In this document: positions 54,510 to 64,000 of the stretch, piece after piece | Position numbering within the stretch: the stretch's first letter is position 1 | Layout of the letters: each line of letters opens with the position of its first letter | Program-made: the position numbers and the translations under genes | The notes under the pieces: model-generated | What the model saw: only the letters and a program-made list of their open reading frames with translations | Told to the model about the DNA's origin: nothing | The model's database searches: none | Origin: Epiperipatus broadwayi | Lineage: Eukaryota > Onychophora > Udeonychophora > Euonychophora > Peripatidae | Direction: 5' to 3' | NCBI GenBank assembly: GCA_028023455.1 | Contig: JAQFVV010006453.1 | Location: 852,001-916,000, forward strand | DNA: 64,000 nucleotides

Positions 54510-57500
54510 TTGTCATTCAAAATTTATAAAATAATTAATTTGTTTAATGATAATTTGCTAATTAATAAGGTGACTGAGTTGTCACATGGCCAGATGGCTG
54601 GCCCCAATTTCACTAACACTGTGTTACAAAATTCAAAGATAATACAAACATATGCTAATGATGTTAAAAATAACTCTCAACAGATCAATAGCAAAAGTAA
54701 TAATAGTCCAATAATTGTTAATAACAAAAATAATAATATTTCAATTATTTCCAAGCCAACTCCACAATATTGAAAAATCGCCCCTGGAGACATCAGGGAG
54801 CCAGATCTAGAAGAACAATCTCCCCTCTACAATGTGAAACATAGATACTCTTATGATTATCATTGGAAAATTCAATAATTTGATCCCAAGAGAATTACTT
54901 GCAACTTTTTAAAATTTATTTTCCCACTTGCTTAGGTTGTAGGGTACAATTGCACATATTGCTGTCCATCCAAATCCCAGATATTTAATAATCATGTTCA
55001 TTCAGACCACACAGACTGATTTCAAGCTCAAATAAAATCATGTGGAAACTTTGCCTTAATTATAGTGGATCTAAATTACTGCAACTGCATCACAGGGGTC
55101 CTCAAGGCACCTACTTGGGATACACTATTCAATATTTCTATTGTTATGATGCAACCATTTGTCAAAGTTAGCTTTTCAATCCATATACATGAAGAATACT
55201 CCTATACCCATCCCTAATAATAGTTATAATTTCAAATTACAACTATCCATGACACTGATACAGACATAATCCCAACTAGGAATCTTGATCAAGAAGCCAC
55301 CCTATGCCTATATATCAGAGGATAAAAACCACAGTGTTATTCCTGTGGATAGCAAGATCATTTAGCTGTGCAATGTGTTGATCTCCAAACTTTATTTTCA
55401 GGAATGCTAGTTAATAACTTAAATCCTTGGGTCAGTAAAAAATATCAACAGCAAATTCTTCCATGACTATATCCATTAATAGCCAAGAGTTTATCCATGC
55501 ACATACTATCTTTCTATACACTTACCCACCATCAATCTTGATTCACCACCTATTGATGTGATGCTCCATGAGGCAGATAATGATAATATTTCCAATTCCT
55601 ATACAAACTACCCTTGACTCAGATAATATAGTTGTCAACACTTTTCCCAATGCATTGTCTCAAGTAAGATTTCAACCCCCATTTAACAGTTTTAATGGGG
55701 AATTTTAATCTTGATTGCCAATCATTCATCTTGAAATGGCTTGATCTAATAACTTTTCCACTTATGAGTGCTGAAGGTTTTTTGCCTTCTAACTCTGATC
55801 ATGTTCCATAATAAGTGGCATGCCTCACTCATCGATCTTTGATTTTACTCGATAGTGCTACATCACTCATTTCAACTTGATCTTAATCCTCCTTTTTCTC
55901 TGACCATTCTAGACAATCTCTCATTTTGAATCTTTATGAACTATATATCATAGTTATTAATTTGGATAAAACAATTTGAGTTTATCTTTCCCTCATATAT
56001 CACAGAATTAGTATTCTCTGAAACATATATTATGTAGTGGAAATGGCAGCTCACTTTTATACATATAATATCATTCAATATCCAATATCTGACATGTAGT
56101 TCATCTTCACTTTCCTGACTTCTGGCCTTGGTCAATGAGTTGTTCACATATTACATTAATCAAGCTTGCACATCATACACATCAACAGTTACACACACTT
56201 TCCCAGGCTTGCCAAAAATCCACCAACCATGATAAAGACTATCTTACCATTAAGAAAAGAAGGATTTTCTTACTCATCAGTAACCATGGTATACATTTAT
56301 TGGGCCTTGGGCCACTCATCCACACTAAAATATGCTATAGCATCCAAGTTGATGATAATATATGTGAAGTCTATAACATGATTAATCCTAAATAATAATA
56401 TTTCAAGCAGAGATAACACAATCTTCAGACTTATTTGGACCATCTAATACCAATAAACTATTCCAAACTATAAAATTTGCTGATAAGCTCATCACCATAA
56501 ATAACTCATGCCACCAAAGTTCCAATGAAATCCTTGCTTTTGTTTTTGCCCATGTTAGACACTTTGCTGCACTATACCTCTGTCCCAAAGGATATATGAC
56601 ATCAAAGGTCTATATCCAATCTCAGTTGTACCATTTACCAAAATACAAGGCTTAACCACTATTCTTCCAACTTTCATCCAATTTCTAAACCCATTATAAA
56701 TGATAAGGTAGCTAAATACTACCATTCCATGTACCATGCTGTTCAATGGGAAAAATTCTCTGTCATTCACCCCTACACAATCCATCTCCCAAAGCTCATA
56801 TTTTAGTGCACTGCTTTATATTTTCTGTATAAATTCCTTTTTTAAAGCATAAACAAAAAACATTTTCAGGCACCCAAATTATACATGCTCACCAACACAT
56901 CCCAAGCATAGCATACATGGATGACATCACTGTTTTTTGCCCTCTCATAAGCATCTCCTCATACTGCAAACTATCCACTGCAATCCGTCCTCAATCAATA
57001 TACCACTACTTATAAACTTAGATTTAACATGAGCAAAAATTTATATACACCAAAAAGCCATGCAGTTAAATATTTCAGGAAAGGCAGCCCCTTTCTTAGG
57101 CTTCTCATTTTACATGAGCTCACTTGCAATAAAGAATACATTACAATACAAGCTTCAAGACAATGCCACCGAGATCATCAACTCTTTCTCCAATGCATAT
57201 CTCTCCCTTTACATTAAAATACACTTATTTGATATATTCATAATGACTAAAATTATATATTATTTGCTTTTTGTTTAATTTTTAAAATGTGTTTATTTCT
57301 ACTATCTCTTCCCTATGCAACAAGCTACTATAAAGCAGGAAGACAGTTTTAATCACAGCAAAGAGACTTAGCAGCCCAACCATTAATAATTATCTGAGAT
57401 CCATGGGATCCAAGTGTTCTACATCCAAAATCCATAAATTCAATTACATCAATTGTTCAAAAGTTCCCAGTGATCTGATCACTGTTACTAGTAATCCCTA

Positions 57501-58730
57501 CTGATAGATCTTCAACTCTCTCAGCTTCTTTTTTCACCATAATTTACCAATCGATCCTATCTGCATCTAACTGATAAACTTTTCCCATGACTTATAATTA
57601 CATATACTGGCAAACCTATGCCCTTCTATATCAGGAGTCCATCAAAGATTTTCCTTTCCTGTTATTGGTCTCAATAATTACCAGCTACTCCAATACTTCA
57701 AAAGACAGTCCTTGGAGCCTACATTTTTTGATTTCCACTTGCATTACTGACATTTCACTTTTGCTCTGCCATTTATACAAAATATATAAATCCATTCTGC
57801 ACTTTAGGTTATGTGACAGAGGAAATTCAACAATAGCTTTTTCAGCTGTGCCAATTCCTCAATCAAATCAGTATTATCATGCTAAATACATATAGGTGAC
57901 CAGTTTTATCTGTACAACAGTTAATTCAATCCTATTAGAAGATACACTCCTTGGCATGTGCAACAATCTTTATCTTACGTGCCTTGTAATGTACTCACTG
58001 CTTATTCACCATTGGCAACAATACTAGAAGACATGCAGCTACATTTATCAATAAGGTCCAGAAAATCATAGCCCAGAGTCAACAATACTGCTCCCCCAGA
58101 TATTTTTGTTGCCAACTGGTCACTATTTAAACAACCTTGCAATTTATAAAAAGTAATAATCCAAAAGTAACCACATTGAATAGCATTCAATGGTAACCAT
58201 CTATTAATTTCAACATAGTTCACCTACACTAATTGCCTTCAAGACCATCCACTACCAGACTACAGAATTTACTCCCTATCATCAATCATCAATTGCTCAC
58301 CCTATGTAATTCTATTCTGAATTGACTTTTTTATACAGCACCCACAACTTGATTTCATATCACATGGTAGTAAGTTACCAGTATATTGTACTGCCAGAAT
58401 AATTACAAGAATAATCCAAATATGACAGTATATAACTTTCAATATGATTCCAGATTTTAGAATCTGAAGCAATATAAATCTATGTATAAATTAAAGTTTT
58501 ATACTGAAATGTTTTTAAAGGCTTTAATAAATAAACTTGACATCCATCTCTGTATCCAAAACTAGTAGCAGTAAACATTGCAATCTGATTAATGTAATCC
58601 TTAAAATTAACCTACAAGAAAACCTGTACAACAGAATTGCACCTGTAACCCTTGCAATCAAAGTTAATTTTATGTAACACAAAAGATTAATAAAGATTGT
58701 TGAAACATAATAACAATAATAATAATATTA
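54510..58730 (+). mobile_element. Strongly decayed LINE with zinc fingers, endonuclease and RT
   Basis: Blocks in order on the plus strand: an N- and S-rich leader (54510-54773, open for 87 codons); a C2H2-like finger (CTYC, then HVHSDH) near 54945-55015; a CCHC knuckle, CYSCG, stop, QDHLAVQC (55335-55376); endonuclease motifs GNFNLDC (55698) and LTHRSLILLDS then SDHS (55899), all in one frame; RT motif C AYMDDITVF (56911) in another frame; then FLGF near 57090. The 3' end is an AAT-type tail at 58709-58737. Dozens of stops and frameshifts break it. Gag-like knuckle plus endonuclease plus RT fits two-ORF LINEs; clade not assigned. Confidence 0.65.
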
Positions 58731-58737
58731 ATAATAA

Positions 58738-59146
58738 AAATGTGGATATTGTAGAATTTCTGTGATAGAAAGTTTGCTAGATCATCTAGATAGATGGTAG
58801 TGAAGCAGTTGAAGTATTTTATGTATTTAACTGATTTTTTTACTTGATTTTTTACTTACTTTTGATCGATTTGGATTTCTTGCCTTAGACATTATAATTT
58901 TACATCGATTTCTGTGAATTTTTGCATTTCATTTTTTATGTGTGTGGGGTGGGGTTGTGTTTTATGTATTTAATTGATTTTTTTTACTTAATTTTTTTAT
59001 TTACTTTTGATCGATTTGGATATCTTGTCATAGGCATTTTAATTTTACCAAATTCTGTGATTTTTTGGATGTCTTGGCTTAGACATTATAATTCTACATC
59101 AATTTCAGCAATTTTTGGATAGAAAAATTATCACTTGCATGTTTCT
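58738..59146. other. T-rich spacer with internal repetition
   Basis: TTACTTTTGATCGATTTGGAT occurs near 58857 and 59004, with surrounding TCTTGCCTTAGACATTATAA-type sequence repeated two to three times: a degenerate tandem of about 140 bases. No gene. Confidence 0.5.
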
Positions 59147-59636
59147 TGGTGGTGTGATATGATGTACTGTAGCTTCTCCTTAAACAAAGTCAAGAATCTC
59201 TCAACAATTATAGCGATGTGATGTGATGTATTGTGGCTTCTCCTTAAATGAAGTCAAGAATATCTCAGCAATTATGCCCATATAAACCTGTTAGCCACTT
59301 TATTCTCCATTCACCACTCTAAATTTACCCATACTTTGCTCTATCCCATTTCCACAACATAATTTTTGTCAACTCTATAACCTTTATATCTAAATCCCCT
59401 TTATCTTTTCCCAAACCCAGCATAAAAACCAAAAATTCACTTTCTGTATAATCACTTTTTTCATATTTATTCTTCCATAACTTCATTATATGTACCCTTT
59501 CTGTTTTCAAGCATTTACATTCAATTAACAAATGTCTAATATTTTCTATTCCTTCCTTACATAATTTACAAAATAAATCACCCATTTTTTTCCATTTACA
59601 TGTATATTCTCTTGTAGCTAAAGATCCCGTTCGAGT
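59147..59636 (-). pseudogene. LINE 3' fragment with duplicated tail
   Basis: The minus-strand frame 59585-59325 reads LFCKLCKEGIENIRHLLIEC and is nearly identical to the end of the LINE at 30520-30786; here both cysteines of the C-x2-C pair survive. The 3' end segment (CTTCATTTAAGGAGAAGCCA with a CATCACATC tail) occurs at 59275-59209 and is repeated immediately after as a diverged copy at 59208-59147. The 5' end is truncated at about 59636 (TCGAACGGGATC on the minus strand). Confidence 0.8.
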
Positions 59637-59954
59637 CTAGTGGCCACAGTATACATAACTGACAACTACCAAAAATTAACAATTTCTTATCATACACATT
59701 CTTATGATTTGAGAAAAAAGAATTTCTGAGGAAAGTACTTGGTATTGTACCAAAATATTAGTTATTTAGCTATTATATTTTATTACACAGAAATCCCTGG
59801 AAATAAAACTATGAATTCACATATAGATTATTGCCTTTTTTTCTCCAAGTTTAAGATAAAAAAAACACTGTAGTCTTTTTTCTCAGTTGCCTAATAGCTT
59901 TTAACTGAAATAAGTTGAGTTTTCTTGAAGGCAGAAATAATGTGTGTGAGTGAT
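59637..59954. other. Spacer
   Basis: Nothing recognised. Confidence 0.5.
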
Positions 59955-60095
59955 AAGACTAAGAAAGAGACCCCATGGTTAAAATAAGAAAATGTGCTGA
60001 GGTGATGTGGAGAAGAGAGGCTAGAAATCAGAGATGTTTTAAACTTGGAGAGACCTACATCCTACAGTGGATTGATAATTATTAAAAATGATGAC
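59955..60095 (+). pseudogene. RTE-type LINE 3' end fragment
   Basis: One plus-strand frame reads KIRKCAEVMWRREARNQRC, then LGETYILQWIDNY and a stop. It is equivalent to the C-terminus RKCAGVMWRRDARDQRRW...FILQWID of the RTE-type element at 61.85-64 kb. A GATGACGAT remnant of the TGA-type tail follows. Confidence 0.65.
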
Positions 60096-61009
60096 GATAT
60101 TATTTTTGAGATTTATATAATTCCAGAATACAATATATTACTGCTAGATCGCAGTGTCATAAAAAGTAAAGGATCTCATATAAAATTTAAATTATTCACT
60201 AATTTTTTGCTAAACTTGTTTGCAAACTTTAAAAATATGCAAAGTCATCAAAAATACATATGTACTCAAATTGTTTAACTAGACCAGAATTTGGGTAATG
60301 GGGCATGATTGAATTACAAGATCTTATCAGACAAACGGACAAAAAAGACTAAATTAAATAAAAACTTATATATGAAACAGAAGCAATTCACGATACAAAG
60401 ATTGTGTTATATTTACTTAGTAATACACATGAAAATGTCATGTTTTAGAAAGAAATATTTTTAAATTAAGTAAAAAAGAATACCTTTCATTGTAAGAAAA
60501 TGTGTTCATTACTTGCATTTGTGATATTAAATTCACTGTGATATTAAATTCATTGGATCTGTCTAAATTATAAATGCTCAAAAAAATTATTTAAAATTAC
60601 AGTGGAGTCTTTATATCCACTATCTTAAAATCTGTTTGTGGGTTATTTCGTGATTCAAAAAGAACATGAAAAAAATGGATATTTTTTTATATTCATATTG
60701 TAAACAATGAATATTGGAATTTCAAATGATAGTCAGGAAAGCATATGTTTGAAATTACAGGTAATCATTTTAATATCACTTACATACTGTATCTTTTGCA
60801 TTTTAGTACCTGAATCACACCCCAGTTCCGTCATCTACAAGGTGCAAACTTCTTATGAGCTTGAAAGCAATGAACTATTTAATTATTTATCATGCTTTGC
60901 ATAAATTAAAGCAGTTAATACTGGTAAATTTTAGTAATCAAGTGCCCACAAATTCCCCGTGTTCAAACTTCAAACCACTTGATAATTATTTATCATCAAT
61001 TTTGAACAT
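60096..61009. other. A+T-rich spacer
   Basis: No feature supported. Confidence 0.5.
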
Positions 61010-61095
61010 GGTTTATTGTAGTAGTAGAGTATCTGACTCAAGAATATGGGGTCATAGGTTTGATTCTGAAGGTGGCACTTCCGGTGCTTGACTTT
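61010..61095 (+). repeat. tRNA-like SINE head of another subfamily
   Basis: TAGTAGTAGAGTATCTGACT, then GGTCATAGGTTTGATTCTGA and GGTGGCACTTCC: box A-like and box B-like (GGTTTGATTCT) in tRNA-like spacing, ending in GCTTGACTTTATTAA. It does not match the other SINE copies beyond the promoter boxes. Confidence 0.45.
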
Positions 61096-61849
61096 ATTAA
61101 CTCTCAAGCAATAAAACCATTCGATTATGTATTTATTTTAACGCAGTTTAAAAGTGGGAAAAAATAGTAACTATATTTTCCAAGATATTTAATACTTTTT
61201 CATTTCTGTAATATTGTTTATATTAAATAAATCTAATTTAATAAAAGACGTTGAGAAAAATAAAAAAAAGTGGGATTTTTAAAGAATTAAATTTTTATTA
61301 TTTTAAAACTGTAGACAATTTTAAAAAATATAAATGTTAAAATTATCTCATTAATATGCGTATCTTGTACTCTATTCTCATTTAAAATTTAATGTAATTT
61401 TAATCAGATAAAAATATTTATAGACATTTGTTTATAAGTCGTTTTTTATTATATAAAGAAAAATTAGCACTAACTATAAAAAAAGGATTGCAGTATAAAG
61501 GAATATTTTAAAATATTTATTAATGTTAAAAAGTCTATATCATGTACAGTATTTAATTATTAAACATCTGCAGAAATATGGTATCCAAGTTATAAGATCA
61601 AAACATGCTTAAATATATGTATCAAAAATATTTATAAACTAATTAAAGTTAATAAAAATGCAGAGAAAGAAATCAACAACTACCTCATCCTTATACTTAC
61701 TTGATTTCAGAATGGGGAATTCCTTCATGTAACTTTGTGACATACAATATTGGCTTCACCCCATATATCAACATGGTGATATATAATACTCAAATTTTAT
61801 TGAAGAATGAAACACACATTTTGAAAGAGTGTATATGCCTATTTATATT
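61096..61849. other. Spacer
   Basis: A+T-rich; no feature. Confidence 0.5.
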
Positions 61850-64000
61850 GATCATCATCATCAATCATTATCAATCCATTGCAGGATGAAAATATCTCTA
61901 AGTTCAATCCATCTTCTCTGATCTCTAGCATCTCTTCTCCACATCACACCTGCACACTTTCTTATTTCATCCATCCATCTCACATGTAGTCTCTTTCTGG
62001 GTCTTTTACAATCTCTTGGAATCCGGTTTAAGATTTCAATTGTCCATGTATTATCAACTCTTCTAGCAATATGTCCAGCCCAACTCCACTTCAGTTTTTT
62101 AATTTTTTCAATGAGGTCAGTAACAACAGTTTGTTCTCTTACTCATATATTGCATTTTTGATCTCTTTTTGTTACTCCCAACATACATCTCTCCATACTT
62201 CTTTGAGTGGTCTGAAGTCTCTGTATTGCTCTTCTATTAAGTATTCAATTCTCAGATCCGTAAGTAAGAATTGGTAAAACACATTTATTAAAAACCTTCC
62301 TTTTCAAACACATAAGCATTTTTCCTTTTAGTATCAAGTTATTTCTACCAAAAGCACTCCAACCAAGTTTAACTCTATGATTAATTTCATCCATTATGTT
62401 TCCATCTGTATTAATAATCTGACCAAGGTATTTGTAGCTGTTAATTTCTTCTAACTCATCATAATCAATCTTTATTTTCAAATTTTGAAAAAATCCATTA
62501 AACATTACTTTAATCTTTTTAACATTTATCTTTAGACCTACTTTCCTACTTTCATCTGGTAACTCTTGTAACATTGCCTTCAACTCTAAAGCATTATTTA
62601 CAAAAACAACTACATCATCTGCAAAATCTAAATCACTTATATAATCTCCATTTACTTTCACTCCTTTAGCATCCCATATTAATCCACAAAATACTTTTTG
62701 CATGCAGCACTGCTGTAAAACATTTTGGAGATATGGAGTCACCTTGTCTTACACCCTTCTCAATGTTGACTTTCCTAGTATCATTATGTAATCTAATTGT
62801 TGCAGTTGCATTCTTATAAATATTTTTTAAAATATGACAATATCCTGGATCTATATACCTTGATGATCCAATGCTTTAATCACTGAATAAATGTTTATAG
62901 AATCAAATGTCTTTTCATAATCTACAAACCTAATGTATGGCATTTTATATTCATTTGCCCTTTCTATAACTTTTCTGAATACCTGGATATGATCTACTGT
63001 ACTAAAACCACTTTTAAAACCAGCTTGTTCCTTTGGTTTGTGGAAATCCAATGTTCTTTGTAGATGAGTTATAATTATCTTGGTAAAAATTTTGTATAAA
63101 ACTGATAAAAGGCTGACAGGTCTGTAATTTCTAATATATTCTTTATCACCTATTTAAAATATTAATACTATTACTGCATTCTTTCAATCATCTGGAACAT
63201 CTTTACCATTTAGACATTTGGTATATAACTTTGCTATTTTTTTTCTATTTTTTCAATGCTTCTTTTAATCTATCAATTATAATTCCATCATTACCTGGAG
63301 CTTTTCCTTTCTTCAAAAATTTAATTGCATGTCTCACTTCTTCATTAAAATTCTGAGAAATTCAAAATATAATACATATATGAGGTATTAGTTCTTTATT
63401 ACTATATAATTCTTGATAGAAGTCTTCTACCCATATCATCATTCTTTTTAGTAATAATTCCATCTTTTTTTATTGCAGATATAAATTTCCTACCAATACC
63501 AAAATGTTGTTTTACACTCTTAAGACTTTTATTCTCTTCTACAGCTTTTCTTGCTAGGTCACAGCTATACTTTCTTATATTATTTTCAACTCTTTTCCAC
63601 ACCATTTTACAAAATTCAAGATATTCAATCCTTTTTAATGCATCATTTCATATATCTTCATTTTCCTTCTTTTCTTCACAAATTCTCTAGTCTCAGTAGA
63701 AATTTTATTAGTCAATTGCTGTTTTTTTCTTCCAGATATCTTTGTTGCAGTTTTTAAAAGTGTATCAGTTATTTTCATATTAATTTCATTCAAATCTGAA
63801 TCATGTTCAAAATCTATTAATACTTGAAACCGATTTGTAAGTTCTAATTTGAATTCATTATAATGTTTCTGAAGATTAGGAATATCAACTGTAAATATTG
63901 TTTTTTTAAAATAATTTTTGTCTCTCTAGTTTTGCATTAACACGTATCTTACATCTTACTAATCAATGATCACTTCCTGTGTTAAATTTATTAAGAACAT
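61850..64000 (-). mobile_element. RTE-type non-LTR retrotransposon, cut by window edge
   Basis: The minus strand runs from the endonuclease C-terminus through RT to the 3' end. At 63975-63966 NTGSDH followed by a stop and LVRCKIR is the endonuclease SDH box, with an arginine codon turned into TGA. VWKRVENNIRKYSC follows near 63600, then KFLKKGKAPGNDGI near 63310, YIRNYRPVSLL near 63140, EQAGFKSGFSTVDHI and FVDYEKTFDSI (RT motif A) at 63030-62880, and LDFADDVVVF (motif C) near 62630. INSYKYLGQII follows, then AGHIAR, NRIPRDCKRPRKR and RKCAGVMWRRDARD near 61930. A (TGA)n-like tail (GATTGATGATGATGATC) ends it at about 61850. About six stops or frameshifts; the rest reads well. Confidence 0.85.

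Noticed and set aside
1-64000. CRISPR arrays, bacterial operons, rRNA genes
   Set aside because: No regularly spaced short direct repeats with unique spacers, no ribosome-binding-site-led gene clusters, no rRNA-like conserved blocks; the DNA is eukaryotic in character.

Overview
The window looks like non-genic DNA from a repeat-rich, strongly A+T-biased animal genome. It has long (TA)n, (CA)n and (AAT)n runs, no bacterial operon structure, and no host gene, rRNA or bona fide tRNA gene that I can recognise. The mix of Penelope-like, RTE-type and other non-LTR elements, tRNA-derived SINEs, Merlin-, piggyBac- and TA-type DNA elements and hammerhead-like repeats fits an invertebrate metazoan (mollusc, flatworm or cnidarian). 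The species cannot be fixed from sequence alone. Nearly every longer open reading frame is a decayed transposable-element fragment or a microsatellite translation.

Layout. 0-11.8 kb: A+T-rich sequence with a tRNA-like SINE, an unrecognised coding-like remnant (3.2 kb), a LINE zinc-finger remnant (4.4-4.9 kb), a hammerhead-bearing repeat (6.3 kb), a TTAA-family element (6.6-7.3 kb), and a foldback element (10.5 kb). 11.84-20.15 kb: one complete minus-strand LTR retrotransposon with 2.63-kb LTRs. Its 3-kb interior carries gag and an aspartic protease but no reverse transcriptase, RNase H or integrase. 20.5-21.45 kb: a DNA element with inverted ends. 21.6-24.6 kb: a minus-strand LINE (endonuclease, RT, C-terminus) with a foldback element inserted in it. 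26.3-28.4 kb: a minus-strand Penelope-like element with RT and GIY-YIG endonuclease. 29.4-30.9 kb: a plus-strand LINE.

33.2-36.4 kb: a T-rich, partly duplicated region with remnants of a Merlin/ISXO2-like transposase and a 768-bp TTAA-flanked piggyBac-like MITE, whose empty site survives in the sister copy. 38-45.6 kb: small elements, including two more hammerhead-bearing repeats (39.2 and 41.7 kb), several MITEs and a three-armed foldback array. 45.6-49.7 kb: the quietest stretch, with GC-richer islands that may be host regulatory sequence. 50.25-52.48 kb: a 2.2-kb solo LTR. 52.5-54.5 kb: a 650-bp palindrome and tandem arrays. 54.5-58.7 kb: a badly decayed plus-strand LINE (C2H2-like and CCHC fingers, endonuclease, RT). 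59.1-60.1 kb: two LINE 3' ends. 61.85-64 kb: a minus-strand RTE-type LINE running off the right edge.

These parts do not form a pathway; they are layers of independent insertions. The most unusual items are the gag-protease-only LTR element with a divergent island near one LTR end, the family of hammerhead-like repeats together with its hammerhead-less tandem relatives, the small insertion that shares a terminal motif with the Penelope-like element, and the datable piggyBac-like insertion inside a duplicated Merlin-derived segment.
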